Part shown: piece by piece, positions 38,101 to 53,100 of the stretch
How positions within the stretch are numbered: the first letter of the stretch is position 1
How the letters are laid out: the number at the start of each line of letters is the position of its first letter
NCBI GenBank assembly: GCA_041941305.1
Contig: JBGTQJ010000050.1
Span: 1-64,000 of the forward strand
Direction: 5' to 3'
Length of the DNA: 64,000 nucleotides
Source of the DNA: JANSWP01 sp041941305
GTDB lineage: Bacteria; Bacteroidota; Bacteroidia; Chitinophagales; Saprospiraceae
Translations under genes and position numbers: made by a program
The notes under the pieces: generated by a model
Databases searched by the model: none
What the model saw: only the letters and a program-made list of their open reading frames with translations
Told to the model about the DNA's origin: nothing

Positions 38101-41100
38101 TCAATGGCAAATCTGTATATTCAACTTCAGGAGCAAAATTAAAGTCAGGGAGTACTTCTTCAAAATAGTCCTCCCTACTTGTCCCATAAGCTTCAGTAAA
38201 CGCATCATCCTCAAGCACTAAGGCCTCATATAACTTAACAGCATTTTCAGTAGCCTGATTGGTGGCAGGTATAACATTATCTGTCCATTCTGTTTCGTTG
38301 AATGTAATATACTCGGTATTTGATTTAAGGAATGCTTCTATTTGTAAAAGTGATAAGGTATTAATTTGATCCAATTCTGCTGAGGATGCTTCATTACCTG
38401 GAGTAGATGGAGTAACCGCCAAATCTGCTTCCACTAGTTCATTAGTCAAGGTTTGCTCTAACGTTGTAAGGACAGTTCCAACATCTGTTATGGCTTGTTC
38501 AAGGGTAGCAAGGCGTAACTCTGCTTCAAGAGCCGTAAAGTGGTTTTCAACTGTTTCCGCCACCTCTGCAGTTGCTAAATAGGTATCAAGCACTGAATTT
38601 TCTCTAGTAAGATCATAGTTTTCAATAACTTCAGGTAGAATCCAATCCAAAAGAGTAGCTTCCGCAACTGCTTTAAGACCCCTTATGAGACCTTCCAATA
38701 GTCTCTCATGTGCTTGCTCGCTATCTGTTGCTCCAATAATGTCAAATAACAAATATTCTAAATAAGTATCGTTATTGGGATTATCTGAGATTGGGACAAT
38801 TTCTCTAGTCAATAATGCCTCAAAAGCCGCCTTGTTTTCGGGAGTAGCATCACTTGTTTCAACTTCCACCGCAATTTCAATAAGACTTACCATAAAGGCA
38901 GCCATTGCTTTTGTATTGTTTGATGCTACTGCATTTTGTATTCGAGAGGTGATTGATGGGTGATTTTGCATTAGTGAGACTAAGGAGCTGAAATCAGATT
39001 CAGAACTAAAATAATAATTTCTATCAATTCTTTGATCATAATATTGTTTATCAAAAGCACTAGTAATAATACTTGTCGAAAGATTATTATTGTGACTATC
39101 ATCTGCATAATTACCATAATAAGTAGAATAATAATGATATATTTCTCCTAAAAAATCACGATTACCCTCATCATAAATCGCTTCAAAAGCATGCTCATCA
39201 AGTACCAAAGCGTGATAAAACTTAATAATATCCGCAGCAGCTTGCTCCGCTTCTGGGGTAACATCCGCTTCCCAGGTAGCTTGATCCCAAATGATGGCGG
39301 TAGAAGTCATATTGTGAAGATCTGTTGCCGTAAAATCATTGTAGTCATTTGCCAATTCTATAAAGTCCTCTCTGAAATTTGGCTCTTCCTGAAGGTGTAC
39401 CATAGTAGGGCATTCCTCGGCAGCCCTTATGGCAGCTACTTCAGATTTATCTTCATTAAAAGTGAAAAGAAAGTCACGATCATTGATAAACGGATAGAAT
39501 GCTTCATAGGAGTCTGCCTTCATCCAGCCTTCAACCGTCCAGTTGCTTCCTGTAGTTAGAGAACCCAAGCTAACTTCTTTGCCCTCGTCAAATTCCAGTA
39601 CATAGTCTCCTATCTCAAAATAACCCGCTAATTGAGGAGCAGTTTCAAAATCATTAACTGGATCAATCCAGATAACAGAAAGTCCTTCCCAGAAGGTACC
39701 ATCTAGGCTTAACATACAGTATTCATCTGCCTGATTTCTAAGGAAGATCGTATAATTGGCACCCTCTATCAGATTAATGTGATAGTCGTGATCCCAGTCC
39801 AATAAATTAATAGCTTGTCCACCATAGCCATTATCTGCATATTCCCGATATTTATTTTCTCCACCAAAATAGAGAACTTGCCGATTCATACTTTCATCGT
39901 AAATCGCTATATCAAAACCCAAAATGGGCTGGCTATTGCGCCAGTTAAACTGGACGGTACTACTCAAAGAAGCACTGCCTGTACTGAGCCGGTCTATCTT
40001 TATCAGACTTTCTTCTTCGACATTGCCTGCTGCATAAGGCGTTTCCGCTATATCTACTACTTTTAAGTTGATAATATCCGGTAATTCATTATTAATATTA
40101 ATGGTAATATTCAAGGCTCCATCATTAAAAACATCTTCTGTCCTGGTCTCTTCAAACTCAAAGGCATATACCGCATTGGATTTAGTGAACAAATACAAAT
40201 TATCTTGATGCGTGGGCGTTTGCAGAAAGGATCCCAGCCAGTCTGTCATTTGAAATGAATTACTCTCCGCTCCCTCAGATAACCAGTTGTGTTGTCCGGC
40301 ATACCATTTGCTGGTTTGACCAGCCTGATACAAACTCAATTCTTCCACCTCCGCAAAAGCGTTGGGATCATTAAAAACAATTTTCCAGTTTTCATCCGTT
40401 GCTCTCTGCAGTTGATAGCTTGAGCCTTCGACAAATAATAAATCAGCATTAAATTCCCAGTCATCTCCAGGAGTACTTTCAAAATCATCACTGACGTCTA
40501 TCCAGACAACAGATAGCTCTTCCCAAAATTCAGTCCCTAATTCTGCCATCTCAAATTCACCAGATTCATCATTTCTAATAAAAATGGTGTAATTCGCTCC
40601 TTCTGTCAACTCAAATTGGTAACCATAATCCCCCTCTAGTACAATAATATCCTGCCCACCAGCAAGATCATCTACATAAGCGCTGTACTCATCCTCCTCT
40701 GCAAGATAGAGGAATTGTTTCTTCATATTCTCATCGTAAATTGCAATGTCATAGCCAGTAATTGGCAGGCTGTTACGCCAGGTGAATTGGATGAAATTAC
40801 TCAAGGAGGCATTGCTCGTTGCAACTCGATCTATTTTGATCTTACTTTCTTCTTCGGCATTGCCAGCTACATAAGCTGTATTGGAAGCGTCTACCCATGT
40901 TAAATCAATAATATCTGGTAAATCTTCTTCACCTTCTTCATCAAATTCAAAAGAATATACCAGATTGTTTTTTGTGAGCAGGTAGATAGCATCGTATGTT
41001 GTTGGTGTTTGTAAATTGAGTTCCAACCAGTCTGTTACCTGGAACAAATTACTCTCATTTCCAACAGAGTACCAATTGTGTTGTCCACTATACCATTTGT

Positions 41101-44100
41101 TTATTTTTTCAACTGTAACTGATTGGCCTATAATACTGATTTCCTCAGTTTTATATACGCTTAATTCTTCCACATCCTCGAAAGCAGCCTGGTCTTTAAA
41201 AACAACTCTCCAGCTATTGTCTGCTACTTTTTGAAGCTGGTACCTGGAATCGCCCCCGGTTATGATATCATCAATGGGCAATTCAATATCTTCTTCTTGA
41301 TCATCACTGGCGACTGTTGGGGAGGGGATAATGCCCGATACCCAACTGGCAGTTGGAACATCGTGTTCAGGAATAACTCCGCCATATTCATCATTAGATT
41401 CGGGAACCGTATGTGTATCATAGTGGATAGTTCCTGTCAAATAATGTCCACTATGATCTGTTAAGGTAGGGCTATCTGGACCATCGTTAAATTTGTAATA
41501 AGCCACTAAATCTTCATCCTCTGTAGGAATAATTCTTGTGGAGTGACTTTCGGCAATTTCGGTTTCCGAACGCGTTCTTTTCCAAATACTTAATTCGTCT
41601 ATCACTATATCTGCTGTATTTCCATCATTAAATCCAATAAAGAGATTATCAGCGGAAGCTTCAATGGTATAATTATTTGTGTTTTCATCAATTAGAAGCC
41701 CATCTCTGTATAATTTTCGGCTGTTCCCTCCTTCTGCTACCAAGGCATATTGATGCCAGCCATTATCAGTTACCAATGCTTCATTAAAACTACAGTTGTT
41801 GTTTCCTGTTGTAAGGATTAATTGTCTGCCGTTGTTCAGATGAATTCCCCAAGCGTTATTTTTATGTAGTAGTGGCCTCTCGCTTTCAATTTCTGCATCA
41901 GTTAATTTAGCCCAAAATTCAATGCTGAAATCATTCGCTATCTCATCCAGGCGATTGTCGTCCTGTACTTCTACATAGCTCAATCCATAGGCAAATTCCA
42001 GGGCATGTTCCCCCATACTCGTAGTAACTGCTTGAGGAATTAGATGATTACTCGTCAATTCTACACCCTCCGTCCATAAGATAGAAACTGTAGATATTTC
42101 AGGCTGATCATCAGACATTGGTGTAACCTCTGTATGATAGATGGTACCATCATGTTGATTCCCACTTAGGTCCGTTAATACATCGCTGTTTTCCGGAACA
42201 TCGAAATTGTAAAAGGCGATGAGGTTATCACTTGTGGGTACCTCCATGCTTAAAAAGTCTTCCTGAATATCCTCTGCAGTTTGCGCAACGCTCCAAATAC
42301 CCACTTCATCCAAAATGATTAAAGATTCTGCAAAGTTATATCCGAGCAGCAATGGATTGTCGGTATTGGAAATACCGAAATTTGATTGCCGCTCTGTAAT
42401 GAATTGACCATTCCTATATAATTTCAGTTCATTGCCATTGGCGCCTGTCAGGACGTATTGATACCAGGTACCATCATTGATAAAATAAGATCCAATCAAA
42501 ATTTCTTGATTACCAATTGCTAATCCCAATTGCTCATTATCAATTAAAACTAATTGAAATGCACTCCCTTTTGCAATGATTGAATGGCTCCCTGAACCTA
42601 CATCAGAAGATTTTGCCCAAAACTCAAAGGTGAAGTCCGTCGTCAAATTATCAAATCCGGAAGCGTTGGGAATTTCAACATGTCCATAGGCAGTGCTAAA
42701 TTCTAAAGCATAATTGCCAACCTCAGCATTATTAGGACTTGATGCAAGCGCCCCAGCTGGTAGATTGAGGGATTTTGGCACTTCGGAGGCTACCCAAATA
42801 TCGGTCATGTTACTATAAGACCCCTCTAATTGAGCATCTAACCCAATTCCCCCCATATTTTCAACCGTTTCATCTAACCAGTTTTGATCAAATTTGTAAT
42901 AAGCAACCAGACCGGGAATGTCCTGATTGTAATCCGGATTGGCTCCAAATGGTCCAAATTCTGCATCGGCTGCAATCTCCGCAACATTTCGAGCAGCGCT
43001 CCAAATGCTTAGTTCATCCACTTTTCTGTGATTTGAAGCTCCTGATAATTTTAAATACCCATTATCCAATTCATCAATAGTACCATCACCATTATCATCA
43101 TAATCAATAAAACCCGTATGAGCCACAGAAGCTTGTTCCACACCATCAACATAAATGCGCAGGTATTGACCATCATAAGTTGCTGTCAGGTGCATCCAGG
43201 TATCTTCGGTAAGGACTGCTGGAGTGGTTGCCGTTCCTACACCACTAGTTGTTCTTATGCTAAATTCTAAACTAGTCCCTTGTTGCGTCAATGCCCATGA
43301 ATTATTATTGTTATTTAGAAAGCCTATAATTGGTTTATCAGTTTGATTGGTTGAACCAACATCAATCCATGTTTCTAAAGTTATATCTCGAATTGGCAAA
43401 CCCAAGTTCTGAGCAGAGGCACTGTTACCATTGTTATTTGTTAAATCTATAGTGCTATTAGTACCATATAACCTAACTGCAGCATTCCCATCCAATGGCA
43501 AAAATACAGCGTCTGCTATGGTCTCATTAAACTGATAGACAGAAGCTCCTCCTCGATTTATCCAATAATCTCCATTGGTAACAAAAGATGCCTTGCCTGC
43601 ACTGGTTTTAACATAGACGGTATATTCTGCCTGAGGTTCCATGTCAAAGAGTACAAGGTTAGTGTTTGGATCTTTTGATCTTTGAATGGTAAAATCTTCA
43701 GATGCACTGGTAATTAGTTCTCCACTATGAGTATACAATGTTTTTACACCCATATAATCACTTATATTTACCCCTGTATTTTGCCATAATACCTCTCTTT
43801 TATTCTCACTGTTATAGACACTGATAGCTTCAACATCAAAAGAATTGCCTGTTCCTAATGAGTAAACTAATAACTGTAGAGGATTGACTTCCAGGTTTCG
43901 AGGAAAACGGAGGAGTTGCTCGCGTTCAGGGGCAGTTACATCTGATACGATTGAATTATCAGTAACAGTAGAAGAGTTATTGGCAGAAGATTCCCTATAA
44001 ATGTATGCACCTGTAACTTTATAGATTTCATCATCTCGCTCAATGAATATATCTGCCTTCGTACGGGTGTCACTAATTTTATAATGAAACAATGGGGCAT

Positions 44101-47100
44101 TCAATTCCGAGTCGTAAAACACCTTAGTTCGTTGATATGTACCACTTTCTTCATCCAGTTCATAAATATCTTCTTCCTCATTCTCTAGATCAAGATAAGA
44201 CCATATTTGCCCATCCTTTTCCAACCAAATGCTTTGCAAATTGTATTCACTCGCTCGATGGACATCCCATTCTAAATAGACGCTTTCCGTATAACCTACT
44301 ACATCGGGATCAACTTCTTCTTCTGAATCTTCTTCCACTGGTTCTATATAATTGGCGTTTCTTATTAATTTAATATCACTTAAACTGTTGGTTTCATTAC
44401 CCAAATTTCCAGTTGATGAAGTTGTACTTTGATTATCAATAGAGGAATCATTTCCCTGACGATAAATATTATCATAAGTGAAGGTATGCCAATTATAACT
44501 AGTTGGAGGTATCAACTCTTGCCTATAGTTCCAACTATTAATATCTGGAAATTTTAATACGAGTTTGTGTTTCTTACCAATAATTTGCCCAGGGCCATAA
44601 TAGTGATCTGATTGGTTACCATCAAAATAAGAATAGAAATTTGGAAGATTTGAAGTCAGAACATTAGTAAAGGCAGGTTTAACATCTTCAATATCAGTAT
44701 AGGATAATTCATCAGTATAAATTTCTAAGATTTCCTCAAAATTAAACCCAAAAGTTCTTGCTATTTCAGCATATGCTTTTGCTTGTTTAGCTATAATGCC
44801 AGGTCGATACAAATATATGCGGACTGATTGATCGTCATATGTTGGAACGGATGGATTATTTGAGTCTTGAATAGAAAAACTCCCTACACCTCCCTTCACC
44901 TCTATGGTATTCCACCCGCTTGATTCTTCTGGTATTGTCAAGAATGCCCCTAATAAGTAAACATCTGTCTGGAGATCCATGAGTCTTTCTCCCAACTGAT
45001 TATCAACATATTCTTTAAAATCATCAACAGCTCCCTTTTTTATTTTGTAAAGCTTTGAGCTTGTGCTATTGATGTTATTATCTGCAATATGACATATTAG
45101 TTCCAAACTTCTTCGATACTCACTGTGATAGCGTTCAATAAATTGATCAAGATCATTATCGTAAGTATCACTAGGAATATAGCCATCATAGGCCTCCCTA
45201 AAGTTAGCGTCAATACCATCATTATATAACCATTCAGCACAGTACAATGCCCAGGCAGGAATATCGCTATAATCATATAATTGTCCTTCAGGCACATCAT
45301 TATCCGTATCTCTCCATACATCATATAGAGCTTCCTGCTCTGCTTGAGTCATTTGTGCATGTCCCAATTCAACAATATATCTCTCGATAACCTCATCTCT
45401 TGCTGTTATTAAAATATCATATAAATCTTCTATTCTGGAAACACTATTAACAAGATAGTCTTCAATACTTTCATTTTCATAAACACTATTATTTGTTGTT
45501 CTATATGAATACAATTTACTCTTTTGATTAAAATTTAAGTTCAGCCTTTCTAAATCATATCGATCAAAACTTTCATGAGAAGAAGCAACATTCGGACTGA
45601 GAATAATTGGGTTAAAATGCGACTTTGAAAATCTACCGAATAATTGGCCTGATTCAGGTTTCCAGACCTTTCCATCAATTTCATCATTAATATCGAGAGG
45701 ATTTGTGTAACTAATATCTGATGAATTTAATTCCCCCAAATCTAGACCTCCTCTATTGGAAGATTCTTCTAAAGGATGGTTAAGCGAATAATCCCAATCT
45801 TCTAATTCTTGGCTAATTGTTACACTATTATCAAAATAACTCCTCACTTTTTCTGAAAAACTATCATGGCTACTGGTTCCAAACCACATTTCATACAATA
45901 TTTTTACATCACCATAATTTTCTGGAGCTGATTCTAAATTAGCAATTGGTATGGTCAATGCTACCTGGTAGTCCTCCCCCCCTACTTCCTCCACAGCTTC
46001 TTCAGTCACCATTACCTCTGCTGTTTTGGTAATGGGTACTCTTAATATCTGTAGATTGTATAATTTGTTATCTAGTAACCCTGCATCCTTCAACCCTTCA
46101 AATTCAACTGTTTTGCCATTGGAAGCTTCTATTTCTACAATGGGAAAATAAAGTGTGACATCGTTGGTACCATTCCCATCAGTATCAACTCCAAAACTTT
46201 CTGTGCGAATTTCTTCAGTCTCATAGGCCACCATACCAGGATATTCTGAAACTGGAAAAGTGTAAACGTTACCAGTAGCTCCATTCCCATTTTTATGATA
46301 TTCTGTTAATTGTACTGTATAATCATAGATATATTCTCCTTCTTCCCCAGCTTCTTCAGCAGAGGCTGGAAATAACTGATCCCAACCTTTATGCTTAAAC
46401 TCAATTAATGGTATGGCATAATCATCCGTCCAAAAATGCTGACCGTTGGCAGGTTGTGATGTGGAAAACGCATCTTCTATCATTTCAGTTGGGAAATCCC
46501 CAGTAGTGAAGGAAATTGTTTTTTCCAAATTGCCATAATTCGTAGTTGAACCATCAGAATTCTCTACTTCTCTATCTATAAGATTCCATTCACCGTCACT
46601 TATTTTGAGTTCCCAGCCATATTCAATGTGTAATTCGTAGCGAGAATTTGCTTCTAATAAATCATTAGGTTCTAAAGTAACGGTATTAGCATCTTGAATA
46701 ACCAGGCTTTCTACCCTTGTTCCCCTGGCATTCGTTAAATACACACCGTCTTCTTTTATTATGGGCTTGTAATATTCTGTATGTTCCTGTTGAAAGGTCT
46801 CGGGATTATAGGTCGGAAAGGCTATCACCTGGTTAATAGGTAAATTAAATGCCACCTGAGGTTTTGCAAATATTGGAATATCTGTATCCTCATAATTGTC
46901 ATTGGAGGGATAGGTATCTCCTATAAGGGGCAAGGATAATTCAGGTAGCCCATCAAGATCCACACTTGTAGTTAAACAACTCGGATCCATTCTTTCTCCT
47001 GTTTCCCATCTAAAATTGACACTACCCTTTAAAGCCCCTCCCAATATACTATATGAAGCATAAATCTGAGCTTGGAAGTAGGCAGGATTGGGAAACTCTG

Positions 47101-50100
47101 CTCTCATGGCTACCGCAGCATATCCGCTAAAGATTTCTGCGCTGCCACTGGCAAAGCCTATATCATATTGTAAGCCCATAGAGGCATCAATATAAGCATA
47201 GGCGTTGCCGCGTATATACCAGTTTCTGATACCAAAACCATCGGTAGCATAAGGTTCACATTGAGAATCTTCATATTTCATCATGGAGAGGTCGAAGCCC
47301 ATTCCTGCTTCAAATTTCCCATAGAAAGGTCCATAGCTGGCCTCGCCATTAATGCCAAACTTCATTCCGAAGAGTATGCCATCTCCATTGGCAAAAAAAG
47401 CATCCGCTAGTCGCCCTTCTGCAGTCTCCGTTCCTGGCCATCTTGGTACAATATCTTGTATAGCAGGTATGGGGTCAATATCATGCCCAAACTGTAAATA
47501 GAATCCAACTTGTGCGGTGAAAATATCCAATACTTCCATAGTGACTGTCTGATGATCCTCTGGTCGGGGTGCGCCCATTTTGAAATACCATTTTCCTTCT
47601 GAGGTACCATGTCCGGGAAGGGCAAAATGAAAGTTACATGCAACATCTGCTGTTACTACATACAATGGCTTAGCTGGAGGTTCCAAACCAGGGGGCTCTT
47701 CGTATTCCATCGTTACACTAAAGGCTCCTCTTAGTTCTTTATTCACAAAATCTACTGAAACATCCACCGTTCCCTGTAACGGAGCTTCATCTCTGGTAAA
47801 AATATCTTCAGCCTGCATATAGACATTTCCTTGTATGTCTAACTGTTCAAAGGTAAAATCTGTGGTAAGTTGTGCACCTACTTTTACTTCCGCTATCAAG
47901 GTTTGAGGTCTATTTGACAGAGCCAAAATAACGCCTATGTGCATGCCCATTCTCCCCTTTGAGGGTTCATAATTATAAAGCGATAGGCCAGCTCCAGGGG
48001 CACATAAATCTCCAAATGGGCATTCCACTGCCAAATTTGTATCCGAAACAGCTGTCGGATGAGAAACTTGTCCTGCTGCTAAAGCTGCCTGATCAGCAAA
48101 GGCTGGAATCGCATCTGCTGGAGCAATGGCATCGCAATTGTAAAATATGCCCCCACTCGCACCATGTACGGATACAGGTATGGCTCCCAATTGGATACCT
48201 TTTTCCGATACGAATTCCAAGTCAAGAAAGAAATAACGATATTCCTCTTCATGATCTCCGCTGATATTGTTATCTTTTACCGTACTTCCAAACTGTCCCA
48301 TGGCCTTTGCTTGAAAACTAAATCCTCCTTCTACAGTCAGGTCGAGATACCCCTTAATCCCGTCTCCCCATAAAGCATCATTATCCATCAGAATCAAAAA
48401 CCCCTGTAAAGTCACCGAAGCAAATTCACCATAGATGTATAAAGCATCTAAATCTACATCCCGAAATTCCAAATCCCCATTGTCATTCTGACTAAATTGA
48501 AAATCCAACTGGGTAATTGCAGAGAGCCCCGCCACCTTAATTTTGGGCATTCCTTTTTTATTTTTCGTTATGGTAGTAGTCGTGACGGTCTTTTTATTGC
48601 CAGTTGCAGAAGAGGTCGAAAGTGAAAGAGATTTCTTTTTAGGATCAAAACTTACCCCTTCTATACTCCTTGTTGTTTTGGCTCCTTTTATTTTACTTGT
48701 CAATGCAGAAGCACCTCCGCCAGCTGCAACATAATTATCCTGCTTACGACTAATATTGGGTAGATTCTTAATTGATACACCTACTAAGTTGACTCTAATC
48801 CCAACAATCAGACTCCATTCACCAGGACTGGTACAATTAAACTGTAAGGCTTCTATACCAAAGGGAAATCCATTTATGCCCATACCTCCGTCATCTTCCT
48901 CATCTTCTTCTGGAGCAGAAAAAAGTCCCCAGGTACCAAAGTCTATTGTACGAATTCCGCCTAAACCATCCTCGGCACCACAAGCTGACTCTCCCCCATT
49001 AATGACCAGCCCCTGAAAACCAAGCAAAGGCAAGCCTAAATTAAAAGAAGAGGAATGTCCTCCATCATTTTCATCTGAACTCATGAAAATACCTGCCTTT
49101 CCATTTAAAGTGGCTGCTGCCTCAAATTCTCCAATATTTCTATTATAAATAAAATCAATGGTACTGCCCATGAGTTGCATATTCATATTGTCTATGAAAG
49201 ACAATTCATAAGAGGCATCCGTCAATGCATTTGGATCAAATTGATCGCCTATATGGAAGGAGCCCAGGGGATAAAATTGATTGGTTTCCTCATTATCAAA
49301 CCAATAGCCTGACAGGTCGCCTACAAAGCTAATCCAATTAAAATCTTTGTCTGTAAAAAGAGGAATGAGCATGGATCCTTCAATACCACATTTAGGTACT
49401 AAATCTCCATTATTATTGCCATCATCAAACATTCCAAATATTAATTTACTCACCTCATATTTCCAACCCCCGATATCTGCTCCTTTGCTCTTGGGAATAA
49501 CATCAGCTTGCATATCAATGCTTCCGATTAAGCCCTCTGAGCCAATTATATCATAGTAAAAATTATTTCCTGTAACCTTCAAAGTTTGTCTGCTTCCACC
49601 TTCTTTAGTCATAATTCCCGCAAATTCCACTTCAATTTCATCAAACACCAAGCCTTTAAATAGGTCATAATTACCTACATAAGCTTCCGGGTTGTCATCT
49701 CTGTGAAAATCAAAATGCCCTGTTTCAATTCTAATATATTTAAATTCTAATCCATGAATTTGAAAGACTAAATCGCTTCCATCTCGATTCTCAGAATGCA
49801 AAGGGGCAATGAAATTCACCAAATCCCTACCATTGATTGTCATCGGAAATACGGCATCTTTGTAATACAATCGCATAGCAGCATCTAAAGAAGCTGCATC
49901 TGCCCCCACATTGGTCATTTTTATCACATTCGTTGCACTTGTCTCATCTCCATAGGGGACTATGAAATCAGCTTGCACATTATAATGCTGAAAGCCCTCA
50001 CATTCTAAATAGACATAAGAACCTTCTGAAGGATCTTCAGAATCATTTCTTCTGAATACCAAATTATTATTATCCGGGTGAGCGATATCTTCTAGCAAGG

Positions 50101-53100
50101 ATAACTTTAAATCACTAAAAGCCACTCTGTCTGGTCCAATGGCGACTTCATCTTTCACAAATACTAAATAATTAGACGAATTCACCACATTTGCTTGATT
50201 GTCTCCTACTGATTCAACTTGCTCCGAATCACTGATTCTAACAATCATGGTCAATTCTATTGTAAAGTCTTGTCCTTGTGCCCAACCAACAGGTAGCCTA
50301 AAGTCTGTGATCAGCAATCGAGCATTAGCTGGAAAATCCGTTTCATTATCGTATAAAAAATCATCAATTTGTTGAGTTAAATCAAAAGGCAGTGTACCAT
50401 CAAAATTCATTCGGTGCTCATCCACAGATTCAAGCGTTAACTTTGAATAATCCTTTGCTCCACCATTTAATAATAATTCAGAAAAAACTGGCTGATAGTT
50501 GTTCACTTGAAAATTCGCACCTGTTAAAAAAGGAATATTTACTTCTCCCGGATTATTAATATCATCCACAACAAAGCCATTGATATTATTAATTCGGAGC
50601 TGTTCCATGACGAGCTGTTGGTGTAGTTCATTTAGTTTTTTGGGATTCAGGTCTTGAGATAGATGACTTCCACCTATGGAGAAATCTTCATAATTGAGTT
50701 GCCTTGAGTCATATTTTTTGTTGTAATACTTTAATAAATAGTCATCCAATTTGGCTGGATCATATAAAGGCTCCCCATTGATTACACAATCACAATCTAC
50801 CTTTCGTACGTTGGCTTCAATTCGGTCTAACGCAAAACCTCCTTGCCCATCTGCACTTGCCCAAAGCACGAGCGTAAGCTCATTGAGTCCTTCTGTAAAT
50901 TCCAGCTCTAATCCCAATTCTACAGCATCAGAAGCAGGGTGGTTCAATAAATTTAAAGCAGTAATTTGAATGGCTTTTCCTGCTATTTTGATGGAATCCT
51001 TTCCTTCAGCTGAACCAAAGTCATCAAATGAATAGCGGTTTTCGGGAGTCGCAAATGGATCTACTGTTAAACCCTCAATGGGCAAGTCTGACAATTCAAA
51101 ATCTATATCCTCTACTATATTAAAGGCTTGACGAATGCGAAGCACTTTTTCCGCTTTGTCTCCAGTTAAGAGGTCCAAAAATGTTTTCTCTTTTAAATCA
51201 AAAGACAATTTTCCATTCATCTCCGTACTTGGAAAAAACTCCTTCCCGTCTGAGCCCAAATCCACCAACTGGGCATTCACCATAGTCCCTTCCTCCACCT
51301 CAAATGTTCCATTCCACATACTCATATTATACACCCCAGGCTCAGGACTCGCTTCTATTTCCAAATCCGCCCCGTTGATTTCCAATTCCGCCTGATAATC
51401 AAACGGCTCATCCAACAAGGGCACCTGAATCTTACCAGAAATGGAACTCGACTTTGGAGAACCCTCCTCAATCACCAAATTGAATTGATCAACGCTGTAG
51501 GGCCAGTCGGTCATGCGCCCTTCTTCCAGGCTTATCAATCCAGTACCTGTAAAATTGCCAAAAGCGCCTGCTTCGGAGAGAAATAGGTCGCCTTGCTGGA
51601 GTTGTAGATTTTGGTTGTTGCCCGTAAAATCAAATTCGGGTGGAAGGGTTACCTGCACTTCGTTGAGATGCAGGCCCTGCCAGTTGTTTTCATTGGCTTG
51701 CTGATAGCCGGTATTTTCGGTGAGTTCGAGTTTTTGATCTACATTGAGATCTAACTGTCCTGCCTCCATTCTAAAAACAAAACCCGGCAAACTCGGTATG
51801 GAAAAATCTTCGAATTTTTCTATTTCTCCCAAATACTGATTGGGATCATTGGTTGCAGCACCCAATTGAAATCGGATGGCTTGCTTGTCACTGGCTCGCA
51901 CCATTACTTGTTTACTGATTTGGACTTCTGTTTTGAGGTCATAAGCCGTATAACCACTGCAATCCATCGCCATGCTGGAACCATTGTTTCCGGCTTTGAT
52001 GGTCAATTCAAAAATGCCGGAAAGTGGCGAGCTACCGCCCTCCAGTAAATCCAAATTGCTATTTCCCTTGACGCCATAAGGGGTAATCTCCAGGTTCAAA
52101 CCTACATATCGCATTACATCCCCGCCTTCCAGATTTTCATAAGCGATGCAATTCATATAAGCATTTCGCTCTGTAAAGCGCATGCCCACCACCGCAATCA
52201 TCGGAAGGGCTTCGCCATTTGTTTCTTTATCGATTCCAATAGGCAAATTGACCGGAACCGGATCAGATGGGTTAAACATTGAAGTGAGCCGGCTTTGCCC
52301 TTGCCCTATCGCGAAAAAGTTTTCCAGGTTTGTAGCATAATCTTCCGTAACGATATTCTGAATATTCCCGGGTACCATCAAACTTGGGTCCAGATAAAAA
52401 TCGTTTTCTACCACTGCCTCCAGGGAGCCCACACCAAAAGCCCGCATACTTTCCTTTACTTTCAAGTCAATAAAATTCACAGGCAGTTTGGTTTTCAAAA
52501 AAGGAATGGTCACAAAACCAGTTCCACTCACCCCATCACCCGAGGGCGTCGCATCTAATACTTCCATATCAAAATAACCCAGGCTAACTATATCGCCCTC
52601 CACCAATGGCACAGGTTCTGCTCCTGCAGCATTGACGGGTCCAAAGTCCGTACTGAATACTTCGCAGCCCTGAGGCGTCGGTTTGCTATCTTCTTCATCA
52701 TCCGAACTGGCTCCCGAGCCCGTTCCCGCTTCAAAAAAGGTAAAAGTGCAGACCTGGCTGTACCCTTCATTTTCAAAAAGCATGCTTGTTGAATGCAGCA
52801 AAGAATACGCTCTGACCCTCCATGCATAGGTTTTATTGGGTTCCAATGGGGGCTCCCCAACTGAATAGAGTAGGGAAGGCGCCATAGTGGTGGTCTGATA
52901 TATTTGGAAGGCGGATTCAAATCCATCATTGGGGTCCGCAATACCTGGCATCAATTCAACCAACGTAAATTCGTATTCCACCGGATTGGGAGAATTGGTG
53001 GAACCAATGTGCATCGGTGTCCAATTGAAGAGCAAATTTTGGGGTTCAGGAAATTCCAATTCATCGCCACAGGCTGGCAGCAACAATTGGGGTGGTTGGT

